From Eukaryota sp. TZLM1-RC (taxonomy: Eukaryota > Metamonada: BaSk clade), in assembly GCA_040285825.1 (NCBI GenBank), contig JAUPSS010000004.1:1716550-1780549 (forward strand): a stretch of 64,000 bases of DNA, in the 5' to 3' direction. The notes below the pieces were generated by a model. The model saw nothing but the letters and a program-made list of their open reading frames with translations, had not been told where the DNA came from and made no database searches. The stretch's first letter is position 1; the number at the start of each line of letters is the position of its first letter. Below, in pieces: positions 20,871-31,490 of the stretch. Position numbers and translations under genes: made by a program.

Positions 20871-22201
20871 ATGGACAAAAACATTGAAATCTATCGTATC
20901 AAGCGTCTTGTTAAGCTACTTTCTGACGCTCGGGGAGCAGGAACCTCTATGTATGCAAATCTATATTCTCTAATCCCATGATCTCTCTCATCATTCCTCA
21001 TTCTGCTGATTCCATCTCCAGAGTCACCAAAATGCTCAATGATGAAATTGGTACAGCTTCGAATATCAAATCTCGCGTCAATCGTCTTTCTGTCGTCTCT
21101 GCTATCACTTCAGCTCTAGGACGCCTTAAACTTTACAACAAAGTTCCCAAGAACGGACTAGTCGTTTATTGTGGAACCATTCTAACTGCAGATAACAAGG
21201 AAAAGAAAGTCACCATTGACTTTGAACCATTCAAGCCAATCAACACTTCTCTATACCTTTGTGACAACAAATTCCACACAGAAGCCCTTTCCGAGCTATT
21301 GGAATCTGATGATAAGTTTGGTTTTGTGGTCATGGACGGTAAATGTACCCTTTTTGGTACTGTTGCCGGCAACACCAGGGAAGTTCTCTACACTCTCAAT
21401 GTAGATCTGCCCAAAAAGCATGGCAGGGGAGGCCAATCTTCTGTTCGTTTCGCCAGATTGAGAGTGGAAGCCCGACAAAACTACGTCCGGAAGGTGGCTG
21501 AGCAGTGCATCCATCACTTTATTACCAACGAAAAAGCTAATGTAACTGGTCTTGTATTGGCTGGTTCTGCTGAATTTAAAACTGACTTACAAGATTCACA
21601 ACTGTTTCATCCAAAGTTAGCCGAGAAGGTCGTTGCTGTGGTTGATGTTTCTAATGGTGGTGAAACGGGTTTTAACCAAGCTATTGAGTTGGCTTCTGAC
21701 GCATTGTCCAATGTTAAATTTGTTCAGGAAAAGAAAATTATCAAATCCTTTTTCGACGAAGTTGCAGTTGATTCAAAGAAGTATGTCTTTGGTGTTCGTG
21801 ATACCATGGCTGCTTTGGAGATGGGTGCGGTCAGTACTCTTTTGGTTTGGGAAAACCTTAGTGTCAATAGAATCACTTTAAGAGATCCTCAAACTCAAGA
21901 AGAATCTGTTCTGTACCTAAACCCAGAAGAGGAAAATGATCGATCTCACTTTGAAAATGCTCAAGGTGTGGAGTACGAAGTCATTGATACAGAACCACTT
22001 TCTGATTGGTTGATCAATAACTACAAAAAGTTTGGTTTAGATTCATTAGATTTTATTACTGATAGGTCCAGTGAGGGCGCTCAATTTGTCCGTGGGTTTG
22101 GTGGTTATGGCGGCATTCTAAGGTACTCTATTGAGGCTCTAGGTCTCGAATACCTTGATGAAGATAGGTTTGAGGATTCCGATTTGGATGATTTTTGGTA
22201 G
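20871..22201 (+). CDS. ETF1: Eukaryotic peptide chain release factor 1 (eRF1), one small intron
   Basis: Recognises all three stop codons in the ribosomal A site and triggers peptide release with eRF3. Exons 20871-20950 and 20980-22201 give 433 aa, close to the usual 437. The N-terminus [17 protein letters not shown] is in exon 1. Stop-decoding motifs are canonical: GTASNIKS (about 52-58) and YLCDNKF (about 119-125), and the catalytic GGQ lies in [17 protein letters not shown] (about 177-179). C-terminal GGYGGILRY and acidic tail DLDDFW fit the eRF3-binding end. Unmodified motifs agree with standard stop usage in this genome. The ATG at 20978 used alone would lose the first 26 residues. Confidence 0.95.
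20951..20979 (+). other. Intron of eRF1 (29 nt) with non-AG acceptor
   Basis: Starts GTATGC and ends TAATCCCAT. Removal joins ARGAGTS to MISLIIP as in all eRF1 proteins, and the length fits the other introns. The last two bases are AT rather than AG: one substitution from canonical CCCAG, either real or a sequence error. Confidence 0.7.
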
Positions 22202-22430
22202 TTTTAAAATAAATTATTAGGCTGTTTGTGTCCAACTTGTTAGTTCAAAGTGAATATCTTTTACTTCAAATTAACATTGTCAGTTTGTTGGTACCAGAAA
22301 GAACGGATCAGATTTGAAAAAATCAGAACAATAGAACCAATGTTTAGCAATTGTTGTTCAACTATTGAAGTGTGTACGTCGAAACTGGTGGGTCTTGCTA
22401 GTTTAAAATCTCTTTTCTTTTAATAAAACT

Positions 22431-24285
22431 TTGCGTGCAAATCATGAACAAAAATTTTACAAGACTAAGATGTGTCATGAAGCTTCTTTATTGCTTCAGT
22501 CTTTTCTTCTGAATTTTCCGTTGCCATCTAGAGCTTTAGTGGAACAGGATGTATGGTGTCTTTTTATGACTGCCATCACCACTGGTTCTTTTCCACAGCC
22601 ATCCACCTCTAAAGGCCAACGCCAATTACTCCATATCTTATACAGTGGATTTTTTCCTGAATGCCCACAAGACAGGTCTCCTGTTTCTACATGGGAAAAT
22701 TCTTTAGTTCCTTATAGAAATTCATTCAATATTTTCCTCAATGATTGGCTGCAGTCACAGAGATATAATTGTACTAATAGAAAAGGACTCTTTCTTTACC
22801 TTGCTTCTCGGGCTCGTCAATTGGCATCTAATATTAAGACAAGTCAACTTAAAATTTGTCAATCCTGGACAAAAAACTTCATTCGTGCTCATTGTAGAGC
22901 CATGGATAAAGCGAATGTCTTTTACAATTATCTTCTCTCTCTTATACCAGATGAACCCTTAGCACCTCTAGAAGCTAATGCAATAACAGAAGGTAAGCAA
23001 CCCGATGAAGTAGTTATTCATTCTATTCTCGAACCCTACATCAATTTCCATTTTAATAATACAAGAAACAGATTCTTTCTATCAAATGCATGTAGTTTTA
23101 TCTTGAATCTTTTTAACAGATTTCCTGCTACTGCTACTTTATTATCTTCAAGTGATAGAATCCCCTTTTTATTAAGGAAAATTGGTGAACTTTTTTTCTT
23201 TAATCTTAAAATTTCACAACACTTACTCACTTTTTTTTCTCATTTGCATTGCTGGAAGAAATTTGAAATAATACCTTGAGCTTCTCATAAAGGTTCTAAA
23301 ATTCTTGAGGTTCCTTACGTGTCTTCCACTCTGTGAAAAAATTTCCACTTATTGAAGGATCATCTTCCAAAACAAAGTTCATCAAAAATACATGTCTGAA
23401 ACGAATATTTAAACAAAGCTCTTACCAGAAATTTAATATCAACAGAAAAAAGTTTGAACAAAAGGAAAAAATAATGACTCAAAAAACACAGATGAGCTGG
23501 ATGAATCACCAAAGATGAAAAGAAGATTAAAAAAAGAAATGAAACGTGACCCTCATGCCAACAAAACCAGAGAAATACAGTTGAAGGGTACTAAGAACAT
23601 TCGCCGTCAAAGACGCAGACACCCAGTCGAAATTGTACCTGAAAGACCCCTTATCGGCATTGATCTGGAACAATCTAGATTATGTGGTTACTTCTTGAAT
23701 GATAATCATGTGGAGTTATCCCTTGTACAACTGGCAGAATACATGACAGAACCTTAATCTAGTGAACATTCTCCCAACCAATATTCCGTTCAAAATTTCA
23801 ACCAATATTTGAACCATTGGAAGTAGGTCAGGAGGAAAATGTACTTGAAAAGTAATCGCCAGAAATGGAAAATAATTTAATTTGATAACCGCAGACGAAA
23901 AGAGAGACGGTTCCGAGAGAGTCTCAACAAATTTCAAAGGCTGGCTGGACATCCTGAAAAACTCTATCTTGCCGTGGGTTCTGCTAACTTTCCGTCTCAT
24001 TGCCGAAAAGTCAATCGATATGGATCAGCAAGGGCTTTCAGAAAATGGTTGTGTTATCAAAAGGACGGGAAGCACTTGTCAACCAGTGAATTTAATACAA
24101 GCAAATTGTCCCGTTGTTGCATGGACGAGAATATTCAAGCAGGCTCATGGCAGATGTGTGTTTGTGCTGAGGGTCAAATAGTATATGACAGAGATAATTG
24201 CGCTGCAAAAAATATTCAAATCAAGAAGACAGCGGAATTGTGGCCGGAAAGATACATTTGCCCAGAAGCTCTGTTTAGGAGATGA
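22431..24285 (+). pseudogene. Fanzor/TnpB-like nuclease, copy B (all domains, broken)
   Basis: All parts of a Fanzor-type RuvC nuclease are present in order but in two frames. The N-terminal helical domain (22431-23279) contains MCHEASLLLQSFLLNFPLPS and KNFIRAHCRAMDK. A basic linker precedes RuvC-I: PLIGIDLEQSRLCGYF, aspartate codon 23662-23664. The third part (23882-24285) has GSANFPSHCRKVNRYG, the E-x-x-T-S motif STSEFNTSKLSRCC (E codon 24088-24090), further cysteines CVCAEG, and RuvC-III VYDRDNCAAKNIQ (D codon 24193-24195). Stops at about 23277 and 23757-23880 break it. The catalytic triad D-E-D is intact, so it decayed recently. Between eRF1 and the CUE gene. Confidence 0.82.
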
Positions 24286-24612
24286 ATAGGGAACCTGAGC
24301 ATACAGAAACTAAAACTTTTGAAAAACTTAAATTTTATTTTGAGTTTTTTATTTCATTTTTTATTTTTTTCAAAACGGTTGAGGCCGATGTACAAGCGCC
24401 TTAGTAGCATTTGGTAGATCAAATTCAGATACGTCAAGTCGTGAGGCTTTGTTCTGTGAAAGCAGTAGGTGTATTTAAGTGAGGTAGCCCATTGATGAAC
24501 ATCATGATTGTTTTTGTCAAATGACGCTACATGTCTCTCACAGCTTGTGAGTAGTTATTGAGAAAGTTTAATACAGGAGTGAATTTCACACAGGAATACA
24601 TCTTCACTCCAC

Positions 24613-25536
24613 ATGTTTGGTAAATTGTCAGCTTGGTTCAGCAAAGATATTGACAACGATCAGAACAACGTTGTTCCAGATACCTCCAACAGGTCTAATG
24701 TTTATGTAAAGAAAACTCGACATACACTCCTGGAACTATTAAAAGACCAATTTCCTCACATTCCTCCAAATGAGGTTGAGAAGGTCTACACAGAGTGTAG
24801 TTGTAATAGCCAAACTGCACAGACCATCCTTGCTAAGCGGCTACCAGCGAACCACGACGATGATGTCCGCGAGTTGAGGTCAATGTTTGCTAATGTTCCT
24901 CAGTCTTCCATTCTCCAAGTTTACACTGAAACAAATTTCAACTTGGAGAAGACTGTTAATCGATTGGAGCAACAACAACAACAACAACCCATCCCACAGC
25001 AATCCATTCCCAGTTTCGACATCACCCAGAACGAAGAATCAAAATCTGCAACGACTGGAGCTATTCACCCTGAACACACTACATCTTCCACAGACTTTGC
25101 GCAGAGTAACTCACAACAAGAACAACTTGAACCAGAACCTCAAGCTTCACCTTCTGATCTCTCTGATATGGATTTACCTGCTTTGGTCAAGTTGCACTCA
25201 GATCTTCATGCAACAGCTGCATGCTTAGGATCTCACCCCTCAGACCTTTCCGAGAAGGCAATTATGGATAGAATAAACGTTGAGAGAGGTATAAATTCCT
25301 CACTAGACACAATCAAAACAATTTTGAACAACAAATCCTTGGGTACTATTGACTACTCTAGTCCTCCTGAAGAAGAAGACTTTAAGACAATGTTTGAGTC
25401 ACTTCGAGGCAAAAGAGCTGTTGTTCAGTTGTATTTTGGTGAAGTTAATGTTGCACGTTTTGTAGAGTTACTCGAAAGTTTAAGAGTTCAGCATTTTGTA
25501 GATAGGACTTCCGCTACTGTTTATTGTGTTTGTTGA
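24613..25536 (+). CDS. Tandem CUE-domain ubiquitin-binding protein (hypothetical)
   Basis: A 307-aa protein with two CUE-like three-helix domains. One is at about residues 39-78 (LLELLKDQFPHIPPNEVEKV...TAQTILAKRL), the second at about 84-123 (VRELRSMFANVPQSSILQVY...NLEKTVNRL). Both show the FP/MF...helix-end pattern used to bind ubiquitin. A glutamine-rich segment and a disordered S/T/P/E region follow (about 124-180). The C-terminal 120 residues have no recognised domain. CUE proteins act in endocytic sorting, ER-associated degradation and ubiquitin signalling; which one this is cannot be said. Single exon, clean frame. Confidence 0.7.
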   Translation: MFGKLSAWFSKDIDNDQNNVVPDTSNRSNVYVKKTRHTLLELLKDQFPHIPPNEVEKVYTECSCNSQTAQTILAKRLPANHDDDVRELRSMFANVPQSSILQVYTETNFNLEKTVNRLEQQQQQQPIPQQSIPSFDITQNEESKSATTGAIHPEHTTSSTDFAQSNSQQEQLEPEPQASPSDLSDMDLPALVKLHSDLHATAACLGSHPSDLSEKAIMDRINVERGINSSLDTIKTILNNKSLGTIDYSSPPEEEDFKTMFESLRGKRAVVQLYFGEVNVARFVELLESLRVQHFVDRTSATVYCVC

Positions 25537-25817
25537 TTTGTAAATAATGGAATTTTTGATTGAAAGCAAGTTGTGAAAGCAAGTTGTGAAAGCATTGAAC
25601 ACAACACATAAAAAAGAACAATTTCCTACAAGGCAAACAGATGAACTAAATCTCACTTATGTTATACCTGTAGTCAAGGTGTTTGCAAGATTGTACTGAT
25701 TCTGTATGCTGATGCCGTCCATGTTGATTTCCTGTTGTTTACCGTGAATAATAGACAGTTATGTGGTGAAAAAGCTCAAATAAGTAGGAAAAAAACATTT
25801 ATACAAGAAACAACGCT

Positions 25818-27317
25818 TCAAAAAGAAGAGACTTCAGATAAAGCACTATCTAGAGCCTTAGACAGCTCTTTAAAGGTCACTACCACAGAATTATTATGCT
25901 CAACATCCTCTAAGAATATAGACTCCTTTGATTGGTGAAACAACTTGAATAAATTAAAATAGACATGTCCCCAATCAATATCGAGTTTTGGATTGTCAAA
26001 CAGAAAATCCCAGAAGAGTTTCAAGACATAACATTGGGGATTGCAATAAGTTTGAGACTCGCTTACACAGAAATTTAGCTTAGTTAGAGTCTGTAAAATG
26101 TGAATATTGGCAAGCTCAACAGATAAATAGTCTCCAAGTAAAGTTTCTTGATTGATTGACTTAATTGTGAAATCTAAAAGAAAATTTTTAACAAGTGGAT
26201 CGCCCAAAACATCATCAATGTTACCAGTCTTCATTAACAGAGTAACTAGATTTGCTAAAAGGACTGATCCTTTAGTTTTAATTGAATCTAGGAAATCCAA
26301 AGGGTTTTCTTCCAATGAAAATTTAATTCCGAGACATTCAATAACTAAAAAAGCTATTTGTTCAAAATCAGACCTCTGTATTAAACCTAGGACTTCAGCC
26401 ACCCCAATGGAGTGAATTACTACCTTGTGACCATCAGTAAGAATCCTTGAAGAATCAACCAACCCTATCGACTTTCCTTTCTGATGAACTAATCTGCAAG
26501 CTAATAAAAGATTGATAACAATATCGAAAATTTGTGATTCTAATAATATTTTCTTATTCTCAATCATTTTTTTGAGAGAGAAACCATTTGAGTACGCATG
26601 GATGAACAAAACTTCCTTCGTATCACCATCAACATCATGACAAAGACAGTCAATAGGTGCTGCTAGTAATGATTGTTGGGATGAACAAAGAAAACTGAAC
26701 TGATGAAACAAATTGACATCAACATCAGTATCCACACTCAACAAGAATCTGCGACAGACAAGAGGCTTACCATTGGACTGACAAATGAACTTATAGATTA
26801 AACTATCCGAAATAGGAGACTTTGGAAAGGATAAATGTACAGGTAATGGTGCCCAATCATGAGAATAACCAAAATGTGGAATCAAAAACATCTTCAATGA
26901 CTCAACAACGGCTGAGGGAGGGGAGCTTGATGCCAGTTGTCTATTTTGTTCAACCAATGCTGATCTCAATGAACTTGGGACAGTGAAGTGCCTCACAGTG
27001 GATGATAGATAGCTTAAACATGTCGATCTTGGAGGTTTTTCAACAGTGGGCAGAGCCGAGCTGGGCCGTTTGGGGATGAATGGGGCCACATTAGTGTCTA
27101 GAGATGTGGAACGTGATCTGGACGGAGACGAAGGTACAGATTGAGATCTTCGAGGTGCGAGAACTGTGGGTACAGATCGGATGGCAGTCAAGACATCATG
27201 GTTGAATGAACAACTTGTTGTTCTACAATAACCATATGTTTCTATGTTTCTGCAAGGTATGAAATTTTTTTGAAGTCTTCGAAGTTTCTGTCGTGTTGGA
27301 GGGACAGTTTGGTGCAT
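25818..27317 (-). CDS. PAN3: PAN3, regulatory subunit of the PAN2-PAN3 poly(A) nuclease
   Basis: PAN3 recruits the PAN2 deadenylase to poly(A)-binding protein for the first stage of mRNA tail shortening in the cytoplasm. The 499-aa product has the PAN3 N-terminal CCCH finger (PCRNIETYGYCRTTSCSFNH, C22-C31-C36-H40), a disordered S/P-rich segment (about 50-95), a degenerate protein-kinase fold without catalytic motifs (about 145-380), and the helical C-terminal knob ending KESIFLEDVEHNNSVVVTF and KELSKALDSALSEV, comparable to the end of other PAN3s. Length is slightly short because the N-terminal linker is compact. Single exon. Confidence 0.88.
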   Translation of the reverse strand: MHQTVPPTRQKLRRLQKNFIPCRNIETYGYCRTTSCSFNHDVLTAIRSVPTVLAPRRSQSVPSSPSRSRSTSLDTNVAPFIPKRPSSALPTVEKPPRSTCLSYLSSTVRHFTVPSSLRSALVEQNRQLASSSPPSAVVESLKMFLIPHFGYSHDWAPLPVHLSFPKSPISDSLIYKFICQSNGKPLVCRRFLLSVDTDVDVNLFHQFSFLCSSQQSLLAAPIDCLCHDVDGDTKEVLFIHAYSNGFSLKKMIENKKILLESQIFDIVINLLLACRLVHQKGKSIGLVDSSRILTDGHKVVIHSIGVAEVLGLIQRSDFEQIAFLVIECLGIKFSLEENPLDFLDSIKTKGSVLLANLVTLLMKTGNIDDVLGDPLVKNFLLDFTIKSINQETLLGDYLSVELANIHILQTLTKLNFCVSESQTYCNPQCYVLKLFWDFLFDNPKLDIDWGHVYFNLFKLFHQSKESIFLEDVEHNNSVVVTFKELSKALDSALSEVSSF

Positions 27318-27509
27318 AGTAAGGTGTTAACTACTGAAACTGAACAAGATATCCTCAACACTGGTTCATTTTGTGTCTAACTTATAAACGGATAGCAATC
27401 ATATGTGTATTGTCATCAACAAACCTGAGTGCCTGCAAACAAGAAGACCAATTTTAGTTAAATAATATGAATGGTTAAATCAAAGAAATAAATCTTAAAA
27501 TCAAATAAA

Positions 27510-28340
27510 CTATTTACCATTTGCAATGTCAATTTTCGCAAGTAATTGATAAGTAAAATCTATTGAACAACTAAAAGTAATTACAGACCTATCCAAAGAG
27601 GAAGTGAGGACCTCATTTCCTAATAGATTCCATTTAATGTCAACAACTTTATCCCCGTGGCTAGCTGGATTATTGACGATTTCCATATAATTAGTTGTAA
27701 AGTTAACCAAGCAAAAATAGACTGATCCATTTTCTAAACCCACACAAACATTTCCCTTTTCACCTTGATCATCGCTTCTTACCAAGGGAGACCCAGACAT
27801 TGATGAAATATTGTTAGGAAGGTCTATAATATGAAGTTGAGAAAGTGTGCCCGAAGAAGATTCACCAAGCAAATGTAATTGGGGTCCACAAGATACCAAT
27901 GCAAAGTTGTTGTGAAGAGGGGAGATCGCAGAAACAGGAGTCCTAAACTCGATTTCGTCCAGCAACGACCACTGAACATCAATGCCAAATACCAATAGAG
28001 TGTGATCAGTGGAGATGAAAAGTTTGAAAGAATCAGGAGCAAAATGAAGACAGAGACCAGGTCCTGGGATTTCGAGAGATACTACAAAAGTTCCATCAAT
28101 TTTGTATAACAGAACTTCATGAGAAGTAGAGGGAATAATTGCCACAAGAGAACCGTATTCAGGTGGAGACAGCGCTATGGAGCTGATTGAACTGTCTGAA
28201 TAAGCTATGAAAGACGACTGATAGACATAACGATCGAGTTGTAAAGAAAAAACATGAACATTGCCCTCAATGTCAGCCACAACAGATCTATCACCACAAG
28301 AAGATGTACATGAAATCGAAATTGAAGGTAGAGACATCAA
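27510..28340 (-). CDS. WD-repeat protein, unassigned
   Basis: A 276-aa beta-propeller-like protein. Several blades are readable: SSCGDRSVVADIEGNVHVFS, SALSPP-like segments, KLFISTDHTLLVFGIDVQW and a typical last blade HGDKVVDIKWNLLGNEVLTS followed by SLDRSVITFS. No WD-repeat subfamily is clear. The C-terminus is uncertain: directly after 'DIAN' comes GGTAAATAG, a perfect donor-like site, and an open stretch encoding DDNTHMIAIRL lies about 100 bases downstream, so a further exon is likely. As written, the frame ends at 27510. Confidence 0.6.
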   Translation of the reverse strand: MMSLPSISISCTSSCGDRSVVADIEGNVHVFSLQLDRYVYQSSFIAYSDSSISSIALSPPEYGSLVAIIPSTSHEVLLYKIDGTFVVSLEIPGPGLCLHFAPDSFKLFISTDHTLLVFGIDVQWSLLDEIEFRTPVSAISPLHNNFALVSCGPQLHLLGESSSGTLSQLHIIDLPNNISSMSGSPLVRSDDQGEKGNVCVGLENGSVYFCLVNFTTNYMEIVNNPASHGDKVVDIKWNLLGNEVLTSSLDRSVITFSCSIDFTYQLLAKIDIANGK

Positions 28341-28428
28341 GATTTTTTCAGAATTTTTGGATGTCTATAAAAATATTTATTGAATTTGCACAATTGATCA
28401 AATTAACTCATAACTAATGGGACGACTA

Positions 28429-29154
28429 TCATTGAACCAAGATTTCCTCTACAAAATCTTGATCTGCTTGCTGTCTAGCTAAAGCTTCTCTAATTCGATT
28501 GAAAAACCGAGGTAATCTATTAATAATGGCAAATTGAATCCGTGAACGCCATAACAAAATATCAAATCTTTTCATTGTTTTTTCTTGAACCATTATTGGG
28601 AAGTCATTCAAAAAAGTTTCTGCTTCATCTGATAATCTTCCATTTATCGAAAATGGGAAAGCAATAAAAACCAACTGTGTATTTCTATCAGCATTAGCCT
28701 CTTCAATATCTTTATCATATTTTCTATGTTTTTCTTTTGCTTTAAAATCAAGAGCACTCACAGGATTTAATTTTCTTCTGTGAACCAAAGTATCATTTGC
28801 AACATTATATGAGACAAAGTCAACAATCGCTTCAGAATTATCAATCCAATCACAGTATACATCACCTCTATTATCAGAACCAAAATTATTCAGAGAAAGT
28901 GTTTCCTTCAGCAGAGGCTCTTTGATACATGATATTCTTGCAGTTTGTGCCATATTGAAAACAATGTCTCTATCAGCATCATGTAATGAAGAACGATAAG
29001 TTATCAATTTAGAACAATTGAGAGCATGGCGCAAAGTGAGTTGATGTCTATTCAATACTTTTTTTAATATATTTTTATTTATTCCAACAAAAACTCCAAT
29101 ACTTGAGCTGAATTGTCCAAAATCTTCAAAACTTTCAATTTCCAATTTTTTCAT
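28429..29154 (-). pseudogene. LINE subfamily B, 5'-truncated copy
   Basis: The last 241 aa of a LINE-B protein in one open frame: LRHALNCSKLITYRSSLHDA and DRDIVFNM (equivalent of VHDAVRDQL in subfamily A), DNRGDVYCDWIDNSEAIVDF, then KYDKDIEEANADRNTQLVFI and a tail ending QADQDFVEEILVQ. The RT domain is missing, so it cannot move by itself. The open frame suggests young insertion. Two more copies of the same end lie at 46493 and 63721. Confidence 0.75.
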
Positions 29155-29654
29155 GTTTAAATTTTTTCAAATCCATACAAATTCGCTATGCAATTCCTAT
29201 GTTTAGAGAATGTACAGGCCTTAAGTATACCACACACACTGCTTGTTAAATGTCCGTCTGCTGAACTGTTCTTGTTAGCTATAGTGCTCTTATCACATTC
29301 AACCACTTTCAGAACACAAAGGTTATGTAAATTCACAAACAATGCTGTATTGGTGTTTTTGATTTGGAAATAAATATTTTAGATTTGAGAACTGAGATTT
29401 GCGAATCCAGAAATTTATGTTTGTCAATACAAAACTACCACTGATTTCAAGACTATTGACTGACTCGTATATCAAAACCAAATTCTTCAGACATAATCGA
29501 ATGTTATCATAGCCATTTTCACTGTTATCCATCCGCTCTTTGATAAATATACAGCTTTATACATTATTTGATTGGATGATCAAAGATTTTGTAGAGCAAA
29601 TCTTGGTTCAATGATAGTCGTCCAATTAGTTAAAGCAAAGAAAAAAACAAAAGG
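29155..29654. other. Intergenic with a LINE-B end in opposite orientation
   Basis: Mostly unassigned AT-rich sequence. At 29585-29635 the plus strand is the reverse complement of the LINE-B 3' end (compare 28425-28470), a second, inverted LINE-B tip. Confidence 0.4.
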
Positions 29655-31310
29655 ACATAAATTATATTGGGCATGAGAATTTTCATTAACTGGGGAAATG
29701 GGTTTCGCAGATTTAGCAATTTTGCATTTTTCTCCTGCAAGAAGAGCATTATTTACATCCGAGTTAATGAGATGTTCGTTAGAAGATTTACAAGGGTCAG
29801 GTCAATAGACATGGCGTTTAAAATAGTAAAACTACCATTTAAACCGGGAACAACTAGATCACCTCTTGTCCGACCCATAAAAAGCTCTGTTGTAACGCGT
29901 ACCATCAATTTTGGGGTCATCAAGAATTAATTTTTATAACAACGGCTCTAAAACGAAATCTACTCGATATGATTTGCACATTACAGAAATATGGTCCCTG
30001 ACATTATTATGCACTTTGCTTCTAAATGTAATGAATTGTTTACAGTTCAAAAGATGAGTAAACAAAAGAGGTTTGCCACATTCACAAGTTAAATGATGCG
30101 GCAAATTGTTTGGCCACAGAAAACAACGAAAACGCATGTCAAAAGCCATTCAATGTTTTCTAAAAGAAGTCCATTAACAGATGGAATTTGATTAACTAAA
30201 GATGCAGTAGAACTATTACGAATATCCTTTAAAAAATTACCGAAAGCGGGATTTTCAGTTTTGGCCAAGCCAAGTCTTATTTCATGAACCAAGATTTCAT
30301 ATAATTTAACCAGATGGAGTTGATGCTTTTTCAGGCAAAAACATAAATTTAGGAGTGATCGGTTGGGAAATTCTTGAACATTCTGAGGAAAACACTAAAG
30401 CCAGATATCACTGGGCAAATGATCTAATTCAAATTGAAATTGATTTAAATAAGAATTTGATTCACCATGGATCAAATGAACATCATAAGGAAACCTTTGG
30501 AAAAATTCAAAAATAAAATTTGTTCCACCTCCTAAAAATACTGCTTTACACAAAAAAAATGAAAATTTAGTGAAACTAATTCCACCCAAATCAGCGGAAC
30601 AAAAAACATGACTTCGAATAAAAGATTCATTTACTTCCAATAAAGAGGAAAACAATTTGACCCGAAGTTTGTTGAAAGATCTACAAAAATCAAGAGATAC
30701 TGAAGGAGAAGTTGACCTTGATATATGAGTGAATTTTCCAGAATAACAAATTGTTTTAAAAAAATTGATGTGTTTTTCAATATCACATTCAGCAATAAAA
30801 CTAAGATCCATGTCAAAATTCTTTCAACTAGGAATAAATTTCATCCAAATTACCTAACGAACATTAAAGAAATTTGAACGCTGGTTGTTCATAATAGATA
30901 AAGGGAATTTAAGCACCATCAATCAATAAAAATTGTTTTGTTCTTCCAATCAAGAGACATTGAGCTGGATTCAAGGTTAATGCAATGTCTTTGTATTTCG
31001 CAGCAATGCTTTCAGAAACGCTACAAATGCTTTCATAAGAACCGATAATAGAAATGTCATCCATGTAAGCAACAATACGTAATTCAGGGATTTCTTTCTG
31101 GGCCATTTCAATAGTATTATGGATGGCCAAACAAAAAAGCAATAGACAAAGAGGATCACCTTGTTTGACACCAGAAGAAGATTCAAGAGTAATGGTGTCA
31201 AAAATTAAGTCCGACTTTTTTCCATAAAATAAGTAAAAATAAGCTGAAAGTTCTGGAAATTCTTGAAGAAAGACATCGTCATTGCAGTTACACTTTTCTG
31301 AATTAAACAC
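29655..31310 (-). pseudogene. LINE subfamily C, broken copy with RT catalytic motif
   Basis: Minus strand. The right end carries RT palm motifs: SSGVKQGDPLCLLLFCLAIH, RIVAYMDDISIIGS, LTLNPAQCLLIG. It continues with FTHISRSTSPSVSLDFCRSF, GGISFTKFSFFLCKAVFLGG, EIRLGLAKTENPAFGNFLKD, then CECGKPLLFTHLLNCKQFIT (CCHC) and VHNNVRDHISVMCKSYRV, and ends near GDLVVPGLNGSFTILNAMS at about 29830. Frame changes near 30900, 30395, 30150 and 29935 make it inactive. Its closest relative here is the plus-strand copy at 47008-48042. Confidence 0.8.
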
Positions 31311-31490
31311 TAATTAAATATTAGTTATTGCTTTTTTTGATAAAACTTTTGGAACAAGTTTGTCTTTAAAGTGACGGTGATAGAATTCCAACAATGGCGC
31401 AAAACGAGAAATTTGCAAAGCTGTTTTTGTCTTTGCGTTAAGGGAACTTTTTGGACTGTAATTTTATAGAAATGAAATTCTGTCTAGTAT

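Noticed and set aside
27368-27509. Extra C-terminal exon of the WD-repeat gene
   Set aside because: A plausible donor and a downstream open stretch exist, but no acceptor keeps the frame cleanly, so it was left out of the gene model.
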